A DNA stretch of 5,107 nt from Actinomycetes bacterium (GCA_023437745.1 JAEZFI010000036.1:1-5107); one strand, 5' to 3'. Positions 1-5,107 are shown, counted from the first letter of the stretch. A program made the numbers and translations. The notes: a model not told the origin generated them from the letters alone.

Positions 1-632
1 GTCGTGGGCGTGGCGCCGGGTCGGGGGCGGGCGGTGGTCGGCGGGGCGGCCGGTGCTCCGCCGGGCGTGCCCTGGGCGACGGGTGCAGTGGGAGCCGGCG
101 CCGGAGGGAGGGTGGTCGTGGGTGAGACCGGCCTCCCGTCCTCGACGGCCGCCCTCGGCGCACGATCGCTCCCCGTCCCGTTGCCGCCCTCGAGGAACCG
201 CCAGCCCTCGACGTCGCCGTCCTCGAGCCGCCGGAAGGCCGGCCCGAGGTTCGAGTACGTCCACGTCGAGCCCGTGCCGCTCCAGTAGGACCAGTAGGCG
301 AACCCGTCGGAGTTCGCCTGGCCACAGCCGGTCTGGGGCAGGCCGTCGATGGCGCAGAGCAACCCGGAGTCGTGCCAGCGCAGCGGTCGGCCGAGCAGCC
401 GCTCCCTCGCCTCGAGGGCGTCCCGACCGGTGCTGCCGGCAGGGAGCACCAGGCAGAGGACGCCGACCGGACCGTTGCCCGCGTCGACGACCATGCCGAC
501 GCGGATGGTGCCGGCGGCGCCGGACGGACAGGCGACCCCCGCCGCAGCCGGCTCCGTGGCGACGAGGGCGCCGAGGGGCACCAGCGTCGCCAGGAGCACG
601 GCCGACGTGAGCGCGCGCCGCCAGGGGCTCAT
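1..632 (-). CDS. Secreted protein with transcobalamin C-terminal-like (DUF4430-type) domain, partial at window edge
   Basis: I translated this frame by hand: 210 codons run from the ATG at 632-630 to the window edge without a stop, so the C-terminus is missing. Residues 1-31 form a signal peptide (W-R-R, hydrophobic core about 11-25, AAA at 29-31 before Gly32). The body follows the DUF4430 pattern: a DAL motif at 71-73, the aromatic stretch FAYWSYWSG at 111-119 with Trp124 and Tyr126, then LEDGDVEGWRF at 136-146. Cysteines 35, 60, 93 and 103 suggest disulfides in an exported domain. From about 171 the chain is a Pro/Thr/Ala-rich linker, so a cell-wall or membrane anchor may lie beyond the window. 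The start overlaps the stop of the toroid gene by ATGA, with a weak GGAG (648-645) 12 bases upstream, which implies translational coupling. In animal transcobalamin this domain covers the corrinoid held by the alpha-barrel. Corrinoid binding here is inferred from that resemblance and from the upstream B12 riboswitch. DUF4430 assignment is moderately sure; the reading frame is very sure. Confidence 0.8.
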   Translation of the reverse strand, partial: MSPWRRALTSAVLLATLVPLGALVATEPAAAGVACPSGAAGTIRVGMVVDAGNGPVGVLCLVLPAGSTGRDALEARERLLGRPLRWHDSGLLCAIDGLPQTGCGQANSDGFAYWSYWSGTGSTWTYSNLGPAFRRLEDGDVEGWRFLEGGNGTGSDRAPRAAVEDGRPVSPTTTLPPAPAPTAPVAQGTPGGAPAAPPTTARPRPGATPT

Positions 633-1951
633 CGGCGACGGACGCTCCGCGGCTTGGCCCAGGTGCAGGTCGTCACCTGGTGGCGGGTCCGGCAGGTCTG
701 CACGTAGCCGGCCTTCTTGAGGGCCTGCGCCCAGACGACCAGCTTCTGGAAGACCGCCAGGCGCACGAAGATCACGAACGCCACGAACTGCTCGGGGGTG
801 AGCGTCGGGGTCGTGGGGGCGACGGTCGTGGTCGTCGTGGGGGGCGCCGTGGTGGTGGTCGTGGGTGCCGGGCACTCGGCGGCCGGGTCGGGGCCGAACG
901 TGGCGGGGCCGTCGACGATCAGCGTCGCCCGGGCAGCCGCGGGCAGGGCCTGCACCGTGGCCAGCGCGTTGGGGTTCTGCGGGTCGAAGCTGGCCCAGTA
1001 GGCGCCCCGGTCGGCGGCGGCGGCCGAGCAGCCGAGTCGGAAGCTCTCGAGCGCTGCGAACGGCGACGGGCTCCCGGCGACGAACACGCCGGCCTCGGGG
1101 TCCACGCCGAGCGCGAGCAGCGCCTGCACGACCAGCGCCGTCGAGTTCGGGTCGGACGAGAACCCGGCGGAGAAGGGGAACCCGCCGTCGGGGTTCTGGA
1201 TCGAGTCGAACCACGTCGTCGGGTCCACGGTCGCGGCCGTCGAGTTCGCCACGAGTCCCATGGCGGCCATGGCGGTCACGTTGGAGTCGGGTCCGGCGAA
1301 CGTGACGGGGTCGAAGGCGCACGGGACGCCGGTGTCGGCCCGGTAGGCCGTCCACGACCCGTCGGCGCACTGCTGCCCCTTCAGCCACGCGACCGCCGCC
1401 GGGTCGGAGGCACCGATCGCGTGGAGGGCGACGAGCGCGAGGCCCTGGTTGAACGCCGAGTTGTAGATGTCCGGCGGGCCGTAGAGCCCGGTGTCGGGAC
1501 CGGTGGACCGGCGGGTGCCAGCGAGGCGCGCCGGCAGGTCGACCCCGCCGAACGACGCAGGGTCTCGGCCGAGCAGCACGGAGAGGAGGATGAGCCGGGC
1601 GATGCGGCCGGGGTGGTCCTCGGGGCCGCTGCCGTTGTCGACCACGACGTAGGCGTCGACGTCCGCGGCCAGCGCGTCGGCGGCCCGCTCCGCGTCGGTT
1701 TCGCCCACCCCGGCGAGCGCGAGCCCGATGGCGGCCTGGGCGGTGTTGTCGGTGGCGCTGTACCCCATGGCGGGCAGCAGGCCGTCGACACCGAGCCGCG
1801 CCCTGATCCAGGAGGCGGTCGTCCCGACCCCGGCGGTGGGCGCCACGGCGGCGCCGACGGGCGACGCCGGTGAGATCGCCGTCATGGCGCCTGCGGCAGT
1901 GGCGGTGATCGCGGCAGCGGCGACCATCGATCGGATCCTCGTCCTGATCAT
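629..1951 (-). CDS. Secreted alpha/alpha-toroid protein (prenyltransferase/squalene-oxidase-repeat type), putative corrinoid-binding transcobalamin-like subunit
   Basis: This is a 440-residue exported protein. Residues 1-35 look like a signal peptide (basic MIRTRIR, Ala-rich core, cleavage near VGA-A). Residues about 45-345 contain helical-hairpin repeats of the terpene-cyclase/prenyltransferase toroid class: alternating helices such as NQGLALVALHAIG (168-180) and STALVVQALLALG (270-282), and turn motifs QQCADGSW (193-200) and QNPDGGF (252-258). I see no DxDD or similar terpene-cyclase catalytic motif, so a binding role fits better than an enzyme. Cysteines 195, 211, 308 and 360 may form disulfides. 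A Thr/Pro linker (361-383) leads to an odd tail of about 57 residues: a hydrophobic helix (about 389-411), Cys420 and Cys429, and a basic end PRSVRRR. The start at 1951 has AAGAGAG (1964-1958) six bases upstream; Met9 is a less likely start. A B12 riboswitch precedes it and the DUF4430-type gene overlaps its end, so I infer the barrel half of a split transcobalamin-like carrier. A generic secreted toroid protein is the alternative. Confidence 0.85.
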   Translation of the reverse strand: MIRTRIRSMVAAAAITATAAGAMTAISPASPVGAAVAPTAGVGTTASWIRARLGVDGLLPAMGYSATDNTAQAAIGLALAGVGETDAERAADALAADVDAYVVVDNGSGPEDHPGRIARLILLSVLLGRDPASFGGVDLPARLAGTRRSTGPDTGLYGPPDIYNSAFNQGLALVALHAIGASDPAAVAWLKGQQCADGSWTAYRADTGVPCAFDPVTFAGPDSNVTAMAAMGLVANSTAATVDPTTWFDSIQNPDGGFPFSAGFSSDPNSTALVVQALLALGVDPEAGVFVAGSPSPFAALESFRLGCSAAAADRGAYWASFDPQNPNALATVQALPAAARATLIVDGPATFGPDPAAECPAPTTTTTAPPTTTTTVAPTTPTLTPEQFVAFVIFVRLAVFQKLVVWAQALKKAGYVQTCRTRHQVTTCTWAKPRSVRRR

Positions 1952-1957
1952 GTTGGG

Positions 1958-1964
1958 CTCTCTT
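1958..1964 (-). promoter_or_regulatory. Ribosome binding site of the toroid gene
   Basis: The minus-strand sequence AAGAGAG sits six bases before the ATG at 1951-1949. It is an imperfect Shine-Dalgarno but the only purine run nearby. It supports 1951 as the start over the internal Met9. Confidence 0.5.
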
Positions 1965-1970
1965 GCTGGT

Positions 1971-1985
1971 TCGGCGGTTCGCCGA
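1971..1985 (-). other. Short GC hairpin just upstream of the toroid RBS
   Basis: On the minus strand TCGGCG (1985-1980), loop AAC, CGCCGA (1976-1971) form a perfect 6-bp stem ending seven bases before the AAGAGAG. There is no T-run after it, so it is not a classical terminator. It could be part of the riboswitch expression platform, affecting access to the ribosome site. It is visible in sequence; its function is unknown. Confidence 0.4.
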
Positions 1986-2022
1986 CACGAGCCCGACTCC
2001 GAGTGGGGAGGCGTGCTCCGTG
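1986..2022 (-). promoter_or_regulatory. Candidate expression-platform stem-loop (L13-like) of the cobalamin riboswitch
   Basis: The minus-strand arms CACGGAGC (2022-2015) and GCTCGTG (1992-1986) pair over seven base pairs with one bulged G. The 22-base loop contains CCCCAC (2008-2003). CCCA in this loop can pair with UGGG of the aptamer's L5 loop (2128-2125). In known cobalamin riboswitches an L5-L13 kissing interaction couples ligand binding to expression, so position and complementarity both fit. The pairing is short and was found by eye. Confidence 0.4.
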
Positions 2023-2055
2023 ACCGCGTTCCGCGACGGTGGTGTGGAGCGACGG

Positions 2056-2194
2056 CGCGGTCGGCGTTCCGGCTGATCGCCCGGCGAGCCGGGCGACGTC
2101 ACGGTTGCGGGACAGCGTCGGATTCCCACCGACTTCCCCGATTCCTCGTCGTCAGCGCAACACGACCACACCGGGCACGACGCCGTCAACCGCG
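2056..2194 (-). promoter_or_regulatory. Cobalamin (B12) riboswitch aptamer, compact form
   Basis: The minus strand carries the cobalamin-riboswitch core. GGGGAA (2139-2134) leads into GTCGG-TGGGAAT-CCGAC (P5 and its 7-base loop, 2133-2117), then CCCGCAACCGT (2111-2101), matching the conserved CCCGCnACYGT. A perfect 8-bp hairpin with a CTCG loop follows (2096-2077). Next is the B12-box-like AGCCGGAACGCCGACC (2074-2059). The ends close: CGCGGT (2194-2189) pairs with ACCGCG (2061-2056), and an inner GGCG/CGCC extends the stem. At about 139 nt it is shorter than typical family members, mainly because the peripheral region is one short hairpin. It lies about 105 bases before the toroid gene on the same strand. 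In this family B12 binding normally lowers expression of downstream uptake or synthesis genes, so the secreted pair should be made when B12 is scarce. Confidence 0.85.
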
Positions 2195-2197
2195 GGG

Positions 2198-3130
2198 TCA
2201 GCCGAAGCGGCCCGACGGGGGCACCACGAGCGACAGGGCGTCGGGTCGGTGCGTGATCTCGAGCACCTCGATGTCCCCGAGGTGATCGCCGTCGACCTGG
2301 TAGGGGACCGGGCCGTAGCCCTCGAACCGGATGGCGGACAGGTCAGCCCGGTAGTCCACCGTGGGCGCCTCCCGCAGCTTCTGGCCGGTGCCGAGCGCGC
2401 TGCCGAGCAGGCGGAGGAACGGTCCGGTGCGCATCGAGGTGATGCCGACGTTGGCGAGCCCCCGGTCCAGCGTCGCCTCGGTGGAGAGGTTGAACGGCCG
2501 ATTGCCGACGAACGTGTACGGGTTCAGGTTCAGGCACACCGCGAAGTAGGCGTCCTCGACCACGGACCCGTCGGCGTGGACGATCCGGAAGTGCGGGCGG
2601 GTCCGGTCGTAGGTTCGGAAGAACGTCTTCACCCCGGCGTAGACGAACAGCGCGTGGCCGGCGTAGCGCTTGAGGTCGGAGTGCCGCTCGACCTCCTCGA
2701 CGAGCGCGGCATCCCACCCGACGCCGACGTGGAAGAGGAAGACCCGCCCGTTGACCGAGCCGACGCCGACCCGCTCGATCTGCTTGTGGAGCAGTGCCTC
2801 GCTGACGGCGAGGGCGGCGTCGGTGGGCTCGTCGGGGAGGCCGATCGCTCGGGCGAACACGTTCGTGGAACCGCCGGGCAGCGCAGCGATCGCGCAGTCG
2901 GTCCCCACCAGGCCGTTGGCGACCTCGTTCAGCGTCCCGTCGCCGCCCAGCACGACGACCACCTCGCAGCCGCTGCGGGCGGCGTCCAGCGCGAGGTTCG
3001 TCGCGTGCCCCCGACGGTTGGTGACCGCCACGTCGAGGTCGTGGTCGGCGGCGAAGATCTTCTGGACGAGCACCTCGCGCCGGGCGGTGACCGACGACGC
3101 GGAGGAGTTCACGACCAGCAGCACCCGCAT
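2198..3130 (-). CDS. Diacylglycerol kinase catalytic-domain / YegS-type lipid kinase
   Basis: This 310-residue cytosolic or membrane-associated protein has the usual length of a bacterial lipid kinase (DagK/YegS/BmrU family), which uses ATP to phosphorylate diacylglycerol or a related lipid. The N-terminal DAGK-catalytic domain opens with MRVLLVVNSSAS. It carries the nucleotide-binding signature LGGDGTLNEVANG (61-73), then ALPGGSTNVFAR (83-94) in place of the common PLGTGND. The C-terminal beta-domain ends with PYQVDGDHLGD (276-286), typical of the YegS fold. No signal peptide is seen. No Shine-Dalgarno precedes the ATG at 3130, but TAGCCT lies eight bases upstream, so the mRNA may be leaderless. 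The stop is only three bases before the B12 riboswitch, so transcripts of this gene may read into the riboswitch and secreted pair. The lipid substrate cannot be read from sequence; a functional role with the B12 genes is not evident. Confidence 0.9.
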   Translation of the reverse strand: MRVLLVVNSSASSVTARREVLVQKIFAADHDLDVAVTNRRGHATNLALDAARSGCEVVVVLGGDGTLNEVANGLVGTDCAIAALPGGSTNVFARAIGLPDEPTDAALAVSEALLHKQIERVGVGSVNGRVFLFHVGVGWDAALVEEVERHSDLKRYAGHALFVYAGVKTFFRTYDRTRPHFRIVHADGSVVEDAYFAVCLNLNPYTFVGNRPFNLSTEATLDRGLANVGITSMRTGPFLRLLGSALGTGQKLREAPTVDYRADLSAIRFEGYGPVPYQVDGDHLGDIEVLEITHRPDALSLVVPPSGRFG

Positions 3131-3138
3131 GGCGCCCG

Positions 3139-3144
3139 AGGCTA
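3139..3144 (-). promoter_or_regulatory. Candidate -10 element for a leaderless lipid-kinase transcript
   Basis: On the minus strand TAGCCT, matching the actinobacterial TAnnnT, lies eight bases before the kinase ATG at 3130. No Shine-Dalgarno intervenes. No convincing -35 is present (ATGAGC at 17-bp spacing). This arrangement fits transcription starting at the A of the ATG. Confidence 0.3.
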
Positions 3145-3158
3145 GGCCGTGGACGGCC
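3145..3158. repeat. Palindrome GGCCGT-GG-ACGGCC in the divergent promoter region
   Basis: Perfect 6-bp inverted arms separated by two bases lie directly upstream of the kinase candidate -10 and 10 bases before the etfB candidate -35. The two-base gap is too small for a stable RNA loop, so a protein operator is the likelier reading. The palindrome is visible in sequence; the operator role is inferred. Confidence 0.3.
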
Positions 3159-3167
3159 CACGCTCAT

Positions 3168-3196
3168 TTGTGGGTGGTGGGCGAGCGGGGCAAACT
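3168..3196 (+). promoter_or_regulatory. Candidate promoter for a leaderless etfBA transcript
   Basis: TTGTGG (3168-3173) and CAAACT (3191-3196) are separated by exactly 17 bases and resemble -35 and -10 boxes of a housekeeping sigma factor. CAAACT ends eight bases before the etfB ATG. The bases between (CTCCGCCC) contain no Shine-Dalgarno, so a leaderless start is likely. Confidence 0.4.
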
Positions 3197-3204
3197 CTCC
3201 GCCC

Positions 3205-3987
3205 ATGAACGTCGTTGTCTGTGTCAAGCAGATCCCGGACCCGGCCGACCCGGGTGCGCTGGATCCCACCACCAAGACCCTGAAGCGTGACGGGAAGCTG
3301 ATCCTGGACGAGTCGGACAGCTACGGGGTGGAGATGGCCCTGCAACTCGTCGACAAGGCCGGCGGCGGCGAGGTCACCCTCGTGTCGATGGCGCCCAACA
3401 GCGAGACCTCGGGTCTCCGCACGGCGCTCGCGATGGGTGCGGCCAAGGCCGTGCTCGTGAGCGACGACGCGCTGAAGGGCTCCGACGCCCTGAGCACCGC
3501 CAAGGTCCTCGCCAAGGCCGTCGAGCGCGCCGGCCAGGCCGACCTCGTGCTGACCGCGACCGAGTCCTCCGACGGCTACACGGGCACGGTGCCCGAGCAG
3601 CTCGCCGAGCTCCTGGGCCTCCCGTCGGTCACCTTCGCCAAGTCGATCACCGTCGACGGCTCGACCGTCAAGGTGGACCGCCAGACCGAGCGCGGCTACG
3701 ACGAGGTCGAGTGCGCACTGCCCGCGCTGGTCTCCGTGACCGCCGGTGTGGTGGAGCCCCGCTACCCGTCCTTCAAGGGCATCATGGCCGCCAAGTCGAA
3801 GCCGGTCGACGAGGCCACGCTGGCCGACCTCGGCATCGACGCCGGCTCCGTCGGTTGGGCCGGTGCCGGCCAGGAGATCCTCGAGGTCACCGACGCCGAG
3901 GCGCGCGAGGCCGGCGAGATCATCGAGGACGACGGCGAGGGCTACGCCAAGATCGTCGCCTTCCTCGAGAACCTCAAGGTCATCTGA
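3205..3987 (+). CDS. etfB: Electron transfer flavoprotein beta subunit
   Basis: EtfB is the smaller subunit of the soluble cytoplasmic FAD heterodimer ETF, which takes electrons from acyl-CoA and related dehydrogenases and passes them to the membrane quinone pool through ETF:quinone oxidoreductase. The 260 residues match the family length. The N-terminus MNVVVCVKQIPDP is typical and fixes the start. GGGEVTLVSMAP (53-64) and ALAMGAAKAVLVSDD (74-88) belong to the alpha/beta core. TATESSDGYTGTVPEQLAELLGLP (117-140) corresponds to the AMP-binding segment in the actinobacterial form. VDRQTERGYDEVECALPALVSVTAG (157-181) fits the ETF-beta signature. The C-terminal extension (about 220-260) is the arm expected to wrap around EtfA. 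etfA follows 46 bases downstream, so the two form an operon. No Shine-Dalgarno precedes the ATG. I see nothing suggesting the bifurcating form, though this cannot be excluded by eye. Confidence 0.96.
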   Translation: MNVVVCVKQIPDPADPGALDPTTKTLKRDGKLILDESDSYGVEMALQLVDKAGGGEVTLVSMAPNSETSGLRTALAMGAAKAVLVSDDALKGSDALSTAKVLAKAVERAGQADLVLTATESSDGYTGTVPEQLAELLGLPSVTFAKSITVDGSTVKVDRQTERGYDEVECALPALVSVTAGVVEPRYPSFKGIMAAKSKPVDEATLADLGIDAGSVGWAGAGQEILEVTDAEAREAGEIIEDDGEGYAKIVAFLENLKVI

Positions 3988-4005
3988 GCCGGCGTCGCCG
4001 GGCTC
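3986..4005 (+). other. Intercistronic hairpin between etfB and etfA
   Basis: GAGCCGGC (3986-3993), loop GTC, and GCCGGGCTC (3997-4005) pair over eight base pairs with one bulged G. The stem overlaps the last two bases of the etfB stop codon. No T-run follows and etfA has its own ribosome site 18 bases later, so it is unlikely to end transcription. It could adjust mRNA stability or subunit ratio. Confidence 0.4.
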
Positions 4006-4022
4006 GCCCACAGGACTGAGAC

Positions 4023-4028
4023 AAAGGA
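4023..4028 (+). promoter_or_regulatory. Ribosome binding site of etfA
   Basis: AAAGGA lies five bases before ATG at 4034. It decides the etfA start, because the same frame stays open far upstream into etfB (to at least 3746) where there is no family homology. Confidence 0.8.
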
Positions 4029-4033
4029 ACATC

Positions 4034-4996
4034 ATGGGACTCTCCAAGATCTGGGTGTACGCCGAAGCCGTCGACGGCAACGTGGCCACCATCACCCTCG
4101 AGATGCTCGCCAAGGCGCGGGCCCTCGCCGACACCGTCGAGTGCGTCTACGGCGGCGCGGACGTCGAGGCGATCGCCGGCCAGCTCGGCGCCCACGGCGC
4201 CACTGCCGTCCACGCCACCGGTGACCTCGGTGGTGTCCTCGCCGGCGCCCCGGTGGCCGCGGCGATCGCCGCGGCGGTGCAGGGCGGTTCCGGCCCCGAG
4301 GCCATCCTCTTCGGCACGACCTACGACGGCCGTGACGTGGCGGGCCGGCTCTCGGCCAAGCTCGACGCCCCGGTCATCACGAACGTGGTCGACCTCGTCG
4401 AGCGTGACGGCAGCCTGGTGGGTGTCGAGCCCGTCTTCGGTGGCACGCAGAACGTCTTCACGAAGTTCACCGGCGACGCCACGAAGATCTTCCTCGTCCG
4501 CCCGAAGTCGTTCGCCGCGGAGGAGACCGGCGGTGGTGCCGCCGCCGTCGCGTCGCTCGCCGTGCCGGGCGACGTGTCGGGCGCCAAGATCGTGAACCGC
4601 CACATCGAGGAGCAGTCGGGCCCGTCGCTCGACGACGCTGCCATCGTCGTGTCGGGCGGTCGTGGCCTCGGCGACAAGGACCACTTCGCCATGATCGAGG
4701 ACCTCGCCAAGACCCTGGGCGCGGCGCCCGGTGCGTCCCGTGCGATCGTCGACGCCGGCTGGGTGCCCTACAGCTACCAGGTGGGGCAGACCGGCAAGGT
4801 CGTGAAGCCCACGGTGTACATCGCCGCCGGCATCTCGGGTGCCACGCAGCACCTGGTCGGCATGAAGGGCTCGAAGAACATCATCGCGATCAACAAGGAC
4901 CCGGAGGCTCCGATCTTCTCGGTCTCCGACCTCGGCATCGTCGGTGACGTGAACAAGGTCCTGCCGAAGCTCATCGAGGCCCTCAAGGGCCGCTGA
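4034..4996 (+). CDS. etfA: Electron transfer flavoprotein alpha subunit
   Basis: EtfA is the FAD-holding subunit of ETF, partner of the upstream EtfB in moving electrons from acyl-CoA dehydrogenases to the respiratory chain. The 320 residues are the normal length. The N-terminal domain starts MGLSKIWVYAE. The C-terminal FAD domain holds VVSGGRGLGDKDHF (205-218), SRAIVDAGWVPYSYQVGQTGK (235-255) and the ETF-alpha signature around 262-295, including AGISGATQHL (265-274) and INKDPEAPIF (286-295). These blocks resemble mitochondrial ETF-alpha closely, including the Gln-Thr-Gly of the flavin site at 252-254 and the Ser269 region. An Ala/Gly-rich linker (about 166-176) joins the two domains. The start is set by AAAGGA five bases upstream. 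The subunits are separated by 46 bases with a hairpin, so etfB and etfA are almost surely cotranscribed. No missing key residue is seen. Confidence 0.97.
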   Translation: MGLSKIWVYAEAVDGNVATITLEMLAKARALADTVECVYGGADVEAIAGQLGAHGATAVHATGDLGGVLAGAPVAAAIAAAVQGGSGPEAILFGTTYDGRDVAGRLSAKLDAPVITNVVDLVERDGSLVGVEPVFGGTQNVFTKFTGDATKIFLVRPKSFAAEETGGGAAAVASLAVPGDVSGAKIVNRHIEEQSGPSLDDAAIVVSGGRGLGDKDHFAMIEDLAKTLGAAPGASRAIVDAGWVPYSYQVGQTGKVVKPTVYIAAGISGATQHLVGMKGSKNIIAINKDPEAPIFSVSDLGIVGDVNKVLPKLIEALKGR

Positions 4997-4997
4997 C

Positions 4998-5071
4998 CTC
5001 ACTGGGTCGGGCCAGCTCCGCCTCAGTTTCGCTCGCAGGCTCGCTGCTTCGGCTGCGCTACCCGACCTGAG
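4998..5071 (+). terminator. Long imperfect inverted repeat after etfA, possible terminator or dispersed structured element
   Basis: CTCA (4998-5001) plus GGTCGGG (5005-5011) pair with CCCGACC (5061-5067) plus TGAG (5068-5071): eleven base pairs with a three-base bulge. Inside are CAGC/GCTG and GCAG/CTGC pairings and a run of similar GCTCGC, GCTGC, GCTCCGC words. The element starts one base after the etfA stop. It lacks a T-run, so it is not a canonical intrinsic terminator. Terminator, processing site or copy of a repeated intergenic element all fit. Bases 5072-5107 show nothing recognisable. Confidence 0.35.
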
Positions 5072-5107
5072 AGCGGCACACAGCACGACCACGAGGCCCC
5101 GGGCGCT

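Noticed and set aside
790..870. GTC/GTG-rich tract as a microsatellite or CRISPR-like repeat
   Set aside because: It is the reverse strand of Thr/Pro codons in the toroid protein's linker, with no spacer pattern.
680..1873. Long plus-strand open frame (about 397 codons) antisense to the toroid gene
   Set aside because: Its product is a low-complexity Arg/Gly/Val-rich chain without domains, as expected opposite a GC-rich gene. The minus strand has a signal peptide and family repeats.
629..1951. Toroid protein as an active terpene cyclase or prenyltransferase
   Set aside because: No DxDD, DCTAE or metal-site motif is visible, the protein is exported, and the B12 riboswitch points to a binding role.
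2039..3145. Long plus-strand open frame (about 368 codons) opposite the lipid kinase
   Set aside because: The minus strand encodes a clear DAGK domain with GGDGTLNEV. The plus frame is low-complexity and also runs through the riboswitch.
3746..4033. Upstream extension of the etfA frame into etfB
   Set aside because: The extra residues are Arg/Ser/Pro-rich junk overlapping etfB. The ATG at 4034 has a good ribosome site and starts at the normal EtfA N-terminus.
3142..4134. Minus-strand open frame (about 330 codons) antisense to etfB and the start of etfA
   Set aside because: It mirrors the codon pattern of conserved etfB and shows no recognisable domain.
3205..4996. Functional link between etfBA and the B12 genes
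   Set aside because: They are on the opposite strand with their own promoter region, and ETF needs no cobalamin. Adjacency alone is not enough.
3980..5092. Minus-strand open frame (about 370 codons) antisense to etfA
   Set aside because: It is a shadow of etfA with an Asp/Arg/His-rich product and no family resemblance.

Overview
The window is very GC-rich with strongly GC-biased third codon positions. Its proteins look like those of a high-GC Gram-positive bacterium. The actinobacterial style of the ETF subunits, the Thr/Pro linkers on the secreted proteins and two apparently leaderless starts suggest Actinomycetota, perhaps class Acidimicrobiia. That placement is a judgement from protein style, not a search result.

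Left part, minus strand (read from 3130 down to 1): a lipid-kinase gene of the DAGK/YegS family (3130-2198) is followed by a 246-bp gap. The gap holds a compact cobalamin (B12) riboswitch at about 2194-2056 and further hairpins. Next comes a secreted 440-residue protein with an alpha/alpha-toroid (prenyltransferase/squalene-oxidase-repeat type) domain (1951-629). It overlaps by ATGA a second secreted protein that resembles the transcobalamin C-terminal (DUF4430) domain and runs off the left edge of the window (632-1). The second gene is open to the window edge and so is easily missed.

Right part, plus strand: etfB (3205-3987) and etfA (4034-4996) encode the two subunits of an electron transfer flavoprotein. 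They are followed by a structured non-coding tail (4998-5071). The 74-bp gap between the divergent kinase and etfB genes carries a plausible leaderless promoter for etfB, a weaker one for the kinase, and a 14-bp palindrome.

The main point is the riboswitch and secreted pair. Animal cobalamin carriers (intrinsic factor, transcobalamin) hold B12 between an alpha6/alpha6-barrel domain and a small beta domain of the DUF4430 type. Here the same two kinds of domain appear to be encoded by two translationally coupled genes behind a B12 riboswitch, both with export signals. I infer a split, cell-surface, transcobalamin-like corrinoid-capture system made under B12 limitation. The etfBA genes are ordinary metabolic genes with no evident link to it.
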